In this document: in pieces, positions 1-22,137 of the stretch | Layout: each line of letters opens with the position of its first letter | Numbering within the stretch: position 1 is the stretch's first letter | Source of the DNA: Paralichthys olivaceus | Lineage: Eukaryota > Chordata > Actinopteri > Pleuronectiformes > Paralichthyidae | Reading direction: 5' to 3' | NCBI RefSeq assembly: GCF_024713975.1 | Contig: NC_091095.1 | Coordinates: forward strand, 702,501 to 766,500 | Length of the DNA: 64,000 bases | The notes under the pieces: model-generated | The model's input: the letters and a program-made list of their open reading frames with translations, nothing else | What the model was told of the DNA's origin: nothing | Database searches by the model: none | Translations under genes and position numbers: made by a program

Positions 1-37
1 GTTGTGTGTCTGAGGTGTGTCTCTGTTTTGTCGTCAG

Positions 38-767
38 TCCTCCAGCAGCTCGTGTCCTGATGGTTGGACTCACTACAGGAGACGCTGTTACATCATCAGC
101 TCGTCTGTGGCGACCTGGGCCAGTGCTGAGAGAACCTGCTCACTGCTGTAATACACACAGACACACACACGAACACACACACAAACACTACACACAGTTG
201 TGTTAGTTAAATGTCGTTGAACTTTTCACTTCAAGGAAAATGTGGAACCAAAAAAATCTTAGTTTCCCAAAGGTGTCAGAAATCACAGCGGTTGCCATGG
301 GAACTAATTGGAGTTAATGGATCCACAGAGCTGCGTGTAAACGTTTGATTCCCTCACAGGTTCAACAGCAGCTTGACCAGCGTGCGCTCCCGGAGAGACA
401 TGACCTGGCTGTGGAAGTTCTCCAGGAAGAAGCCGTTCTGGATCGGTGAGTGACGGCAGCCAACCCCCAGCTTCCAGGTTTCCAGCTTAGGAACAGCTGT
501 TGATCAGTGTCCCTGTTGTGTCCCTGTTGTGTCCCTGTTGTGTCCCTGTTGTGTCCCTGCTCCTCAGGTCTGCCCGCAGGTCCGAGGGGCTGGATGTGGG
601 CTGATGGTCGCTCGGGGTCCTTCTCCAGGCCGAGGGGGGCGCCACCGAACCGCAGTGGCGGCTCAGACTGCATGCTGGTTGAAAACCCCAGAAGCTGGAT
701 TTCCTCGAGCTGCTCGTCAGAAGTTCAACACCCGTTCATCTGTTCATCTCCGGCTCACACTCACTGA
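38..767 (+). CDS. C-type lectin-like domain protein, 3' end only
   Basis: Three terminal exons are visible: 38-147, 360-445 and 568-767, with AG acceptors, GT donors and compatible phases; the gene begins left of the window. The joined frame reads as a C-type lectin-like domain. It has an opening CPDGW, a YRRRCY strand, an aromatic-rich WLWKFS stretch, FWIG at the second exon border, WMWADG as the WxWxDG core, and cysteines in DCMLVE and PFIC near the end. Family knowledge: such domains bind sugars or proteins at the cell surface or in secretions. The usual EPN or QPD sugar-selecting triplet is replaced by a PPN context and no WND is seen, so calcium-dependent mannose or galactose binding is doubtful. 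An AATAAA at 868-873 follows the stop. The family member cannot be named without the missing 5' exons. Confidence 0.72.
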
Positions 768-867
768 GACTCTGGGACATTTACATCATCACGACTCGCA
801 GGAACTCGTCATATTTAACATCACGTGATGACGCTGCTCTGTACATTAGTTTTTGTATTTTTCTCAT

Positions 868-873
868 AATAAA
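868..873 (+). other. Polyadenylation signal of the lectin-like gene
   Basis: AATAAA lies about 100 bases after the stop codon at 765-767, in the right orientation and with no other gene between. Confidence 0.6.
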
Positions 874-2210
874 GATTTGGTGGAAAACAAAATAACAAAA
901 TAACTGTGAGACGAATAATTCAAAAACACTTGAAGATTTTTTAATTATCATTTAAAGACAGAATTAACAATCAGTAGCTATTTTTTAACTGTCACTGAAG
1001 TGAAAATGTAATTAATTATTTGAATGTGAAACTCGTCCTCAGCCTCAACAGAAGATTGTAAAACATTCTGGTCTGTTTGGTTCAGGCCATCAGATCAGGT
1101 TCAACATTGAAATAAGAGAACACGACAGTGGAACATGTAAACACATGACGACGAGCTTCAGTGAGAAATGATCGTTCTTCCCTTTTGTAACAAACCAGAG
1201 CCCTGAGACATCGTGCTGCATTCACTGCACCTGGGAAAAACACACCTCGCAGTTAAAAGAGCAATCAGGAGGAATTCTGGTGAATCACTCGTCATGTTGC
1301 TCTGGATTTAGTTTTCTGAGAAGCTGCAGTTTAAATATTTTAACAACTCACTGAGAAGATTTAGATTTGTTAATGTTCTGTTGGTTGGAACCAACAAAAG
1401 AATTGAAAACATCACATTGATTTGTTCAACTGTGACGGACGCTTCAGTTACAAGTTTCCACAAATTATAATGAAAATAATAATAATAATTAAAAAAACTT
1501 TTTGTCACAGACTTGGTGTAATTTCAGGTCAAAGTTCAGAGTTCAAACATTTTACACTGTGAGGTCTCAACCACAGACGGTAAATAAAGATGGACGACAT
1601 GACGGCTCCCAAAACTGAAGCCAAAGCATCTTGATCGCCCCCTGGTGTCTGGCTGCAGTATAGATCATTAACCTCCTCCTCCATGTTAACAGATGGGACA
1701 TGGACCAAACTAAAAACTCCAAGTTAAACTCTCAAACGTTAAATCAATGTTGGTCAAAGATGTTTCTGTCGTTTCAGCTCGTTGATATCAAGGCTCCTCC
1801 CCACGATCGCTACTGCACAGACCCTGACTGTAAATGACGTCATCACCACAAGATGGCAGCGTTTGAATCAGAGATATTTTGGCTTCTCTTCTGGAGGAAG
1901 AGACGCGTCGTCCCGTTTTATTTACAGTCGATGGTCTCGACGTTAAAGTGTAAAGTGACTTGAGACGATGAAAGTTGTGGTGCTAATAGATCCTGAACAT
2001 GTTTTATCAGTAAGAAGCTCAGATCTACATTTTCCTCCAGGACATGAACACAGCATCATCACATAAAAGAAAAGAACTAACATTTCCGAAACGTTTCTTT
2101 TCATCCCAAGCGTGTCGCCTTTGACCAGTGTGATTACCAAAGCTAGCCATCTCCATGGTTACCGTGTCAGTCTTTAGTGGAGTTTGCTGTCGCTCTGCAG
2201 TGGGAGTGGC
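874..2210. other. Convergent intergenic region and nrdc 3' UTR
   Basis: No coding exon is seen. The right part should be the nrdc 3' UTR; a TTTATT at 1917-1922 is an AATAAA on the minus strand and a candidate poly(A) signal. The middle part holds a dispersed repeat, listed separately. Confidence 0.5.
1560..1935 (+). repeat. Dispersed teleost repeat, copy 1
   Basis: A stretch around 1585-1710 (GATGGACGACATGACGGCTC, then CCCCTGGTGTCTGGCTGCAG, then ACAGATGGGACATGGACC) recurs in reverse orientation at about 21640-21760. This marks an interspersed repeat rather than unique sequence. Boundaries are approximate and the family is not identified. Confidence 0.55.
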
Positions 2211-12605
<10,395 letters not shown>

Positions 12606-12939
12606 TTTCTCAAAGTCGTCTGGAGTGACGTGAAGAAAACATGTTCATGAGCATAGATATTGAAAATCATGCAGCCACAACATTGTTAGGCAGAAAATGT
12701 GTCTGTGTACATTACTGGAACTCTATATGGACAGAAGTATGTGGACACTGACAGCAGTGTGCTTCAACATTGTGTCGGACTCGGAAGTGAAACAAATCTC
12801 TAACAAATCACAAGATTAGTCGATAACCTGATAATCAATCAGCTGATTGACAGAAAATCACTGAAACAATTAATCAATTTTCAAAGTTACTGTCATCAGG
12901 TTGTTGACTTATTTACTTCAAGATAAGATCAGAGAAGAT

Positions 12940-13095
12940 AAGTTAAGATAATCCTTTATTCGTACCACAATGGGGAAATAGTATCACAGCAGCAAGAGTC
13001 CAAAAGACATCAGTAAGTAATAACACTGAGGAAATCTAACTTGATTTAAACTAGTGTACAGTGTAAAACAGGAAACATGTGCTGCACATGAAGAA
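12940..13095 (+). repeat. Dispersed fish repeat fragment
   Basis: The stretch with CCTTTATTCGTACCACAATG, a following GGGGAAAT and a later CAGCAGCAAGAGTC resembles a familiar interspersed fish repeat end. Recognition is from memory of the motif; limits are approximate. Confidence 0.5.
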
Positions 13096-13387
13096 CATTC
13101 TGAACTGTATCATTGAGGACAAATGAATGAATGAAGCCAGCAGAGCTTTAGCCTGAAACTAGGGGTCAAGGGTCAAATCACCTTGAACCTTCTCTGAATC
13201 GAATGCAAACCGAATTCACGGCTGTCATTTGAAAACGATCTGGACTCACGTGTGTTGTGTTCATCAGAGAATGAAAACTGATCTGGATTTTAAATCCAGT
13301 GTGGAGGCTCAGTCTGAACCGTTGGTCTGGATGTGAACACACGTGTTACCGTCAAATATTCAGAAGTAACGTCAGTCACTGAGTTAG

Positions 13388-13556
13388 ACCGTTAACCGGT
13401 AGTTAACCGTCAGTTAGCGGTAGTTAACCGTCAGTTAACCGGTAGTTAACCGGTAGTTAGCGGCAGTTAACCGATAGTTAACCGTCAGTTAGCGGTAGTT
13501 AACCGATAGTTAACCGGTAGTTAGCCGGTAGTTAACCGGTAGTTAACCCGGTTAGC
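13388..13556. repeat. 10-11 bp minisatellite upstream of nrdc
   Basis: Tandem units of the form GTTAACCGGTA, GTTAACCGTCA and GTTAGCGGTA, about 15 copies with variants. It lies in the presumed first intron of nrdc. Confidence 0.93.
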
Positions 13557-13640
13557 CGGACATTAGCTGTTGCTAATCCCGTTGTTCAGAGCCGCATCAC
13601 TGCTGGTTGAATTAATCTGTAGCTTCTGAGAAACACGCAG

Positions 13641-13643
<3 letters not shown>

Positions 13644-13705
<62 letters not shown>
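13644..13705. repeat. (GT)n microsatellite
   Basis: About 30 GT units adjoining the 12-bp minisatellite at the nrdc 5' end. Confidence 0.97.
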
Positions 13706-13707
<2 letters not shown>

Positions 13708-13727
13708 CAGGATGTGGAGCCGCTCAC

Positions 13728-14030
13728 CTCTGACTGGATCTCTCTCTGGATCTCTGACTGGATCTCTCTCTGGATCTCTCACCGAACCTCTGACTGGATC
13801 TCTCACCGAACCTCTGACTGGATCTCTCTCTGGATCTCTGACTGGATCTCTCTCTGGATCTCTCACCGAACCTCTGACTGGATCTCTCACCGAACCTCTG
13901 ACTGGATCTCTGACTGGATCTCTGACTGGATCTCTCACCGAACCTCTGACTGGATCTCCGCTGCTGAACTTTGAGGAGTCGGTCCACAGCGGCGGCCTAG
14001 CATGACCCCGTTCGCCAAAACAGAGCCTGT
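13728..14030 (-). other. nrdc: Candidate nrdc 5' exon with 12-bp minisatellite
   Basis: About 19 tandem 12-bp units of three kinds (TCTGACTGGATC, TCTCTCTGGATC, TCTCACCGAACC) occupy 13729-13957. On the minus strand the left edge is a good donor, CAGAG|gtgagc, next to 13728. The first coding exon has a fitting acceptor beside 12619. Joined, the frame into MPQTNK stays open but offers no upstream ATG, so I read this as 5' UTR rather than coding. The five TCTCACCGAACC units each hold a donor-like GTGAGA on the minus strand. The transcription start is not known. Confidence 0.5.
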
Positions 14031-14080
14031 GATTGGCTGAGGACGCGTCACTCACACCCCGACGGCGCTTCTGATTGGTC
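14031..14080 (-). promoter_or_regulatory. nrdc: Paired CCAAT boxes of the nrdc promoter
   Basis: Minus-strand AGCCAATCA (14031-14039) and ACCAATCAG (14071-14079) lie about 40 bases apart in CpG-containing DNA just upstream of the candidate first exon. No TATA box is visible. NF-Y binding is inferred from the motif alone. Confidence 0.45.
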
Positions 14081-14483
14081 TACATCTTCTTCTTTGATTT
14101 AATTTGCGACCAGACGGAGCGTCACTGCCCCCTGCTGCTGCGGTGTAAACGCATCCTCTTACTTATATTATATATTTACCTGGATTTCTTCTTCTTCTGT
14201 TTGTGAAGCACTTGATTTAGAAAAGTGCAATAAAAATAAAGTTTCGCTTTTATTAATAATGATTGACAGATGAGACTGACTCAACTTCACAATCACTGCA
14301 GCCCAGAGGTCACCGTGACCTTTGACCTCTAAAGTCTAATCAGAAACTTCCAACTGAACTTTTCTACCAAATTAGAATAAATTCCCTCGAGTGGGACGGA
14401 TGAACAGCCTGAAAACATAACGCCCTCGTCCACTGGGTGTCACAGAGACATAGAGACCAGACCATGTTATTAAGATTGTGACT

Positions 14484-17400
14484 TTTATTATACTAAATTG
14501 CATCTATAATATACAAACATTCACAATATTTTGTACAATCACTTTGTGCTTCTCCCCCGTTCAGGAGTGAACTGTAAGACAACAAGTTTACATAAACTCT
14601 ATATATAATTTGTTCATGGTATACACAGCATAAAAATAAATTCATAAATTCATACGACACCATTATAGTTTCTAATTCTATCATTTACAAATTCACTTAA
14701 AAATAATCATATGAAGACAATGTCAATATTGTTATTATTATCAATATGAAGACACATGTTTGGGAGTCACACACAGAAACGTGCGCTGTGGTAGCTATTT
14801 AACAATTTGGCAGGATATTGTTTTTTAATATCTAATAATAAATGCACATTTTTTTCTCCACAATCTCTCTTTTTCTTGAAGTCTTTCATGTTTCACTGTT
14901 TCTCAGCTGACATGACGTTATGAAAATATCACACTTCCGTCAAAGATACTGAACACAAACACAAAAACCCTAACAACTGAACACGCAATAAATATCTTAA
15001 CCATATGCAACAATAGAACATGTTGGCTCTAATACCACACTCACACATCATACACTCACACATCATACACACACACACACGCTACGGTCATGTAGGAAAC
15101 ACTGCACACATGACGGCTACGTGACAACACCTGCTAACGGGGAAGGAGAGAACCATGTGCTCTTCACGCATCAGCTCTGCTCACATGTTGCATGTGTGAG
15201 TATAAAACACCCTCAGTATGGCGTTGGGTTGTGTCGGCCAGTGCAAAAGCTAGAAGCCACCATGAAGCAGGGCTGCAGCGCTCAAGTCTCTGGGAGGTCG
15301 AGAGGATTCGACCTTGGTCCAGATCATTTGATCTTTTTTGTTCTTTTGTTTTGGTTCAGTTTGGTCTCAGATATTTGTAAAGTTGGTTATTTATTCTTGG
15401 GAAACACCAGAAAACTTTACATAGAAGTTAATGACAAAACCACAAGAGCCAGAGACATCAAAAGACTTTTTAGCATCAAGATTTGAGAAACTGCTTCCAA
15501 ACGAACATTCACTTCAATATCTGACTTATGTGAATAAACACAACTTCAATGGGTTAGGGTTAGGGTCAATATGTTGCAGGTGAAACTAAACTAGAGTCAG
15601 GGCAGGAACAAATATTCAGCTAATAATCAACTTTGAGCTTTAATAGTGCAAATAACAGAACTTATTAACTGATCAAATTTCTAAAACCAGTGGAGACTGA
15701 TGAATCTGTGGAATTTAAAGTGCACACTTATTATGAGCTGGAAACTAAATCACATGACTCAAGTGTCTGGGGCCTTTAGGCAGTCGTCCACTTTGCCTGA
15801 ATGGTCATTCAGCTTTGTGCACCAGGGCCTTGAATTCAACTTTAGAGCCCCTTTTCTCCCTCGACTCCCAAAAACTGTGTGATGACATCGTTCAAACTTA
15901 ACAACATGCTCTGTTTTCTATTTGCTCTTTAGAACGACACATCCAGGGGTTTTCTCAGCTTTGTCTTCGAATCTGTGCCAAATCTCTATTTCATAATTTA
16001 TCTCTATTTGTGTCCACATGTGTTCACATGCTCAAGTTTGCAGCTTCGAGTATCTTTGACCATTGGCTGGAAAAACATTAGAAGATGAACTAAAAGGAAA
16101 TGGACACGTGACAACGTCGTATGAGCTGTCGACAGAATTTAGTCATCACTGCTCCACTGAGACCAATCTACACAAATAAATATGCTCAGTTCTTTCCGAT
16201 GTTTACGACATGCAAATCTGGTAGTTCAATGAAAGTCTGGGGTCTCTAGTGCCCTCTGCAGGTGTCCTCCAGTAAAACCAGTAGCACACAGGTATGAGAC
16301 ACAAACACATGGTTAATGTCCTGATGTAAGAAACTGTGAGTGTCACTCGTAGATTAGTTGTGTTCACAATTTATGATTAATTACTAATAATAACTCGTAA
16401 TCCAGAGATATGACTGTTTCCATAATTACAAGGAAACGTCTCCCATTTTTTCTTTGGTGAATTCATTGTGCTTCATTTTATTTAAATGATGTTTATGTTA
16501 ATTGGCTGTATTCATTCTGCTGTGGTCTGACCCTGGTGTCTGCACCAGTCCAAAAGCAGTTACTATGGTTCCAGTACAAATACTGTAGAATAGTGATTTG
16601 TCTCATCGGTCTACCTGACAACAATCTGCAGGAACTTTGTCAAAACATTACAATAGGCACTATCATTTTAACCAATGGTGCAAAAACCCAGTGCAGGAGC
16701 ATCTCAGACTGCAGCAGTGTCAGACTGCAGCAGTGTCAGTCTGGGACTCGACCCCCTCCTCACATGGACTCACATGATTTCAGCTGCAGCCCTGCCTGAG
16801 AGTTGTGCATTGGTGGTGTAGCCCTAAAGCGTCTCTTAAGCCAAAAACAGCACTAAGTAAGGCCAGTAACAGTTATAGGCATATTGAATTGGAGTGGACC
16901 CAACTATCACCAACTATCTGAGAAGCAGCGGATGACTCGGTGAACGACTGCGACCTGTAAACTTGTGATCATGAGCAGCTGTGGTGGTGCCAGCTTCTCG
17001 TTGTGCTACACTTTGAGGAGAGGCAGTGCTGTGCTTACCTGCGGAACCGGCTTCAAGTGCACTCCAACAGAATCTGAATTTGGCGTGCTCGAAAGTTTGG
17101 AACCAACGTGAGAATGTTGCTAGGTTTTCTGCACAACCTCTTAAATGAGGACGCCTGTTAGCGGTTAATGAACTTGCAAATAGCATATAGCAACTTGTAA
17201 CGTGAGAATTTCGCTATGTTTTCTTGGAACTGAGGTGATCGGGCCCTTTTCCTCGTAACATCATGACCCGACCTTCATTTTCTAAACTGCATTTATAGTC
17301 ACAGCTGGAACTTGTCGTCACAGGAGCGTAAACAGAGGTTCTTTAATTTCTTTTCAAACACACCAAATTAGGTTTTGTCTGGAGAACAGTGCTGCTGTTA

Positions 17401-17649
17401 CTCCTCCGTCTATGTTGGGGCCACCCTCAGATACTCGGGGACGGGGAGCGAGTGAAAGTGGCGAGCGGATATAAATGTTAGCAGAAACTGCAGTAGAGAT
17501 TATTGACTGCTCACGAACATGGACTGAAGCGGAGAGTGTTTTGAGGAACGTTACGATAGTTGAGCTGTATTTTGTTTGTTTTTTTTACTTGGGGGGGGGG
17601 GGGGGGGGGGGGCAAATGAAGCGACAGCAGACGGACAGGCGACAGACGA
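14484..17649 (-). other. rab3b: Presumed long 3' UTR of rab3b
   Basis: No coding exon is seen over about 3.2 kb after the rab3b stop. TTTATT at 14484-14489 is an AATAAA on the minus strand and a possible end. Human RAB3B also has a very long 3' UTR, so the length is plausible. A run of about 22 G lies at 17591-17612, shortly after the stop. No RNA evidence is available. Confidence 0.4.
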
Positions 17650-18171
17650 TCAGCAGCACTTCTGAGGTAGCTGGGCGGGCTTGTCGGTCAGTCTGGTGGT
17701 CTTGGTGCCGGGGGCCGTTGGCACCTCGACGTCTACCCGCTCCGACATCTTCACACAGATGATGTCCACCAGGCGCTCGAAGACCTGCCGCACATTGATG
17801 TTCTCCTTAGCACTGGCCTCATAGTACTCGAAGCCTGCCGGAGGAAACAGGAAATCATTTAGTTAGTTCTTAAACTAACGTTTTGGGAACATTCTCTAAT
17901 TAATCGCAGTAGACACGTTTTTATTGGCTCCGATCGGCAGTGACAGAAACTGACACCAGGGGGAACATGCTACTTTGACAGAGAGGTGAGAGAGCGCCTC
18001 GGTCTCCGTTGCGTTTGTGACGTCGAACATAATCATCGAACATAAACTGCCAATGAGGAGTCAAACCTGTTTCCGATGGTTTTACCCACGAATGCTGATG
18101 AAACAGACAGAACGCTTTTGTGACTTAAAGTGAAAATTCAAGTTGTTGTGTTTAGCAGAGCTTATGGATCG

Positions 18172-18205
<34 letters not shown>

Positions 18206-19453
18206 TGTATTTATATAGCACGGTATCACAACAAACAGTTGTCTCAGGGTGCTGCACAAAAGTCCAAGATCTTAAAAAAGACAAAATCCAACTTGTTCCA
18301 CAGATCAGATCCATTAAACTGATGGAGGCTTTTAAAGACGAACGTTGGGTGTGGTTTCAACAGAGTTTATTTGCTGTCTGCTGTGTTTTCTTCCCACTTC
18401 ACAAATATCTAAATCCCTTAAAGACTTTTCTCAAATCCAGAGATGCCAGTCCAGCTCTCGTGCTGTGAGCAGCCGGAGGTGTTTACATGGTGAAAGTGAG
18501 AAAACAGCTCTCAGCAGTGCAGCTAAAACCAGTTTGTAATTAGAAAGGTCTCATTGGCCCTGGGACACAGGGAGCTGAGCGTCTGCGCTGTAGTATCTCT
18601 CAGTACACACATCCTGACGGGAACTCCTTCCCTCCTGGAGTCGAACTGGTTCGTGCAGGTTTTTGTCAGAACTCACAACACTCACTGGGACCCTGATTTG
18701 TGAGGGGTCGTGTTCTCTGAGCTGAGTGTAACACGTTTTTAAAATTCTCTCAATCGCACATGTTCATCACCAAGTGTCACCTTTTAAACTTTTCACCCGT
18801 AAACATGGTAGAGACAAAAAGCAAGGGCTACGTAAATAAGAAACCCAAATACACACATTAATACATATTTTTATATTTGAAAAAGTGATCCAACTATATG
18901 TATGTATAATTTATAATATAATATTAGAGAATGAGCTTCAGGAAGGTACATTTTGTGATAGCAATAAATAAAACAATAATGAAACTACTTATTCTATATT
19001 AAACTAAGATTACACAACATCATATGCAACAGAATAAGTACAAATGTAATAATATGATAATTAGAATGAACTAGTAATTTAAAAAACAATGTCTACAGTA
19101 ACTAGCTTACATTGGAAAGGTTTTTGTTAACAATAACAAGTTTGGAAGTTTGATGTGGTTCATTTACTCAAACACATTTCCCCCAGGACATAAATAAAGT
19201 ATTCCTGACACCTCTGAGCAGCGGCTTCAGGTAAAGTGTCCGAGTTCTGTTAGAAACATGAGGAGGAGTGTTTCCTGTTGTATTCACTCACAACCTGAAA
19301 TCCAGGACAGCGAGTTCGAGCCTCACCTAACTGCTCAGCCAGATGTTTTCCTTTCTCCAGAGGCACAACTCTCTCCTCGTCCATGTCGCACTTGTTGCCC
19401 ACCATGATCACCTGGGCGTTATCCCATGAGTACGTCTTAATCTGAGTGGCCCT

Positions 19454-19494
<41 letters not shown>

Positions 19495-20737
19495 TCATCA
19501 TTTAACTGACTTGAGTTTCTCGTCTTTATTTGAATGTGATTGAGTAAGAATCACATACCAGTCCTGGACGGCGTTGAACGACTCTTCGTTGGTGATGTCA
19601 TACATGAGGATGAAGCCCATGGCGCCGCGGTAGTAGGCCGTGGTGATGGTGCGGTATCTCTCCTGGCCTGCCGTGTCCTGGAGACAGAAACTTTACATTA
19701 GAAATACTGCACATGTAATAACAAGACGGAACTTCAAACTGATTGGTCCAGAGGGGGTGTTAACATGTCGAACACGTGTTTCATGACACCGACAACCTTA
19801 ACAATTCATGCTTGTGACACGGAGGCCCCTCCGTGGATTTCAGACGCACCACAGACAGAACAATCTGTAGATACTTGGTAACTCAAATTCAAACAACGTG
19901 TACTTCTACAGTGCTGTTGAATTGTGTGTCCATCACTTCACATGAACTGGAGGTGGCTACATCACAGCTGAAACAGGAAGCTAACAACAACCTGGACATA
20001 TCACCACAATCATCAGGACTCGTCCTCTGGGGACCAAGAACATCTACAGTATCTGTCAGGTGATTTTTCTATGGACAGACTGTTTAAACTGCGGGACACT
20101 GTAATCTGTTGACTGTGAGTGGGGATTAGCCTTTAGGCCTAAATGCTAAGCTAAGCTAATACTGCACCTGTTCACACTGTTTGATTTAGCGAACGCTCCG
20201 AGTTCTGTAGGAAAACTACACGAGCTCCGATTAAAAGAAGCAGACTGAAGACTTTCCTTTGTGACAGAGCTGATAGTCAGGACCGGCTCATCGTTAGTTA
20301 TGCTGCTATAGGATCAGACTGCCGGGGGACAGTCGGACTAGTTTCTTCACGACACGAGTCGTTTCTCACACAAACAGTGACTCTTGTCTTTTAACAGCCA
20401 GCTGCGTTGAATGTAGGTAAATTAAAAAGCATTTTGGTCAAACTGGAAACAGAAGCTTCTTGTCCCTCGTCTACAGATTCTGTATATTCACATGTACAAT
20501 CTGTCTCTAGTTACAACTGGCAGGTTTCCTTTAAAACCAGTTAGTTGTAGAGAAGCGTTATTTATAAAAGGAGACAGGTTCGACTCCCGTCAGACTTTGA
20601 CTGGAGGAGCTATTAGTGTTAGCGTAGCAAACATGGAGGCTGTGTAATTCAGCTCTTTCATATATTTGTGTCATTGATGCGTGTGTGTGTATTTATACTC
20701 ATCACTATGCTTTCAGCTTGAATCAATCGGCTCTGAT

Positions 20738-20791
<54 letters not shown>

Positions 20792-20872
20792 CTGTCTTCA
20801 ATGGCAATTAAAGAGACCTCTTGGGGTGAAGAGGTTGAGACCAGGTGGGGGACAGAGAAGCCTGGAGGGGGG

Positions 20873-20921
<49 letters not shown>

Positions 20922-21363
20922 AGCGAGAGACTGAGTGAGCGTGAAGAGCTGCTGCCATGGCAACAGCATCACCACTGATGAAACAAGCTGTAGAAGTCTT
21001 CTCTTCCCCTCAGCAGCTCGTTGTTGATTGAGAGCAGAACATCACGTTACACTGCTTCACTCTCATGTCTCATACTGCGTTACACTGTGTAACACAATTT
21101 AACATATAATAATAACACAACATAATGTCCATCCTCACCCAGATCTGCAGCTTGATCCTCTTGTCGTTGCGATACACCGTCTTCACCTTGAAGTCGATGC
21201 CCACGGTGCTGACGAAGGAGTTGCTGAAGGAATCGTCGGCGTAGCGGAACAGGAAGGACGTTTTCCCGACGCTGCTGTTGCCAATGATCAGCAGCTTGAA
21301 CATGTAGTCAAAGTTCTGGTCGGAGCCGTCCCGCTGGCCGAAACGCTGGTCTGCCTTCGCCAT
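17650..21363 (-). CDS. rab3b: Rab3-family small GTPase, probably Rab3B
   Basis: Four coding exons, 21363-21139, 19677-19559, 19451-19327 and 17834-17650, total 654 nt and give 217 residues. The P-loop GNSSVGKT is at 28-35, followed by the [11 protein letters not shown] switch I region, DTAGQE (76-81), GNKCD (133-137) and EASAK (162-166). These are complete G-domain motifs, and the Rab3 signature [14 protein letters not shown] is present. Family knowledge: Rab3 proteins sit on secretory and synaptic vesicles and control docking and exocytosis through RIM and rabphilin. The paralogue call rests mainly on synteny with NRDC and ORC1; the N-terminus is also close to Rab3A and Rab3C. The C-terminus ends QKCC, a CC prenylation motif, whereas mammalian Rab3 proteins end CxC. 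An acceptor-like CCTCAG lies directly before the ATG, so a separate noncoding exon is likely. Confidence 0.93.
18176..18290 (+). repeat. (ATCA)n plus dispersed repeat in rab3b intron 3
   Basis: About nine ATCA units at 18171-18202 lead into ATGTATTTATATAGCACGGT and a CAGGGTGCTGCAC block. This layout is typical of a teleost interspersed repeat tail. The right limit is uncertain. Confidence 0.55.
19454..19491. repeat. (AC)n microsatellite at a rab3b splice acceptor
   Basis: About 19 AC units next to the acceptor of the exon at 19327-19451; in the transcript this is a (UG)n tract followed by UCCAG. Confidence 0.95.
20739..20920. repeat. (AC)n and (GT)n microsatellite pair in rab3b intron 1
   Basis: AC repeat at about 20739-20788 and GT repeat at about 20876-20918, separated by about 90 bases. 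In one strand they are complementary and could pair as a hairpin. Confidence 0.92.
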
Positions 21364-21639
21364 CTGAGGGTTTGGTTATATGAGAGAAGAAGTGAGTCGT
21401 GTGATAATCCATCTAAACCTCAGATTCACGACACGTCTCCGTTTCCTCTCACTGTCAACAAAACATCTCGGCCATCTTGTGCCGATGACGTCATTTGGAT
21501 CCAGAGTCAGTCTCAGCTGTCAATCATGACATTAAAACCAAGATGATCAGAAACACCTGAACAAACATCAGCGAGATAAGAACGACCTGAAATGACAGAA
21601 ACCATCTTTGACAAACATTTATTTTACGTCTACTTAATT

Positions 21640-21770
21640 TTTTCATTTGGTCTGTGTCCCATCTGCTAACATGGAGAAGGTGCAGCAAGCCACCAGGGGG
21701 GGATCCAGATACTTTGGCCTCATTTTTGGGAGCCATCATGTCGTCCATCTTTATTTGTCTGGGGTTGAGG
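21640..21770 (-). repeat. Dispersed teleost repeat, copy 2
   Basis: Reverse-orientation relative of the repeat at 1560-1935, including GTGTCCCATCTGCTAACATG, a CCACCAGGGGG segment and GAGCCATCATGTCGTCCATC. It lies upstream of the rab3b ATG. Confidence 0.55.
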
Positions 21771-21914
21771 CGGATACGTTCAAATATTTCAAAAGCTCCG
21801 CCTCACTCTCAGTTGTGGGAAATCTACAGGTTTTCCATATTGGACAAATTCAAATGTTGACCTGATGGTGGCGCTAGATGTAAAGTCCAAGGATCATCAG
21901 AACATGAACATCTG

Positions 21915-22137
21915 AACCCTCGCTCATCTCCGTCCATATTTCAAACACTGCTGATGAACGCTGCAGGTTTACATTTGAAGAATCGGTCACCAGTTACTTC
22001 AGTTGTATTGGATTCTGCTGCAACGGTGTTTACCCCTGAAACTCCAGGAAACTCAAACACCCCCCCCCCACCTCCATCACAGTGGTGAGTAGATAATGAG
22101 GGGATTTTCATTTTTGGGTGAACTATCCCTTTAAGAT
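21915..22137 (-). repeat. Dispersed teleost repeat ending in GTGAACTATCCCTTTAA
   Basis: The block runs from CGTCCATATTTCAAACACTG through a C-run at 22059-22069 to TTTTTGGGTGAACTATCCCT. It matches a very common fish interspersed element whose other strand starts AAAGGGATAGTTCACCCAAA. Recognised from memory; family name not assigned. Confidence 0.6.

Noticed and set aside
13612-14055. N-terminal nrdc extension with RDPVRGSV repeats
   Set aside because: The frame joins MPQTNK in phase but has no ATG upstream before a stop near 14080, so translation from there is unlikely.
15545-15560. TTAGGG-like telomeric repeat
   Set aside because: Only about two units, too short to mean anything.
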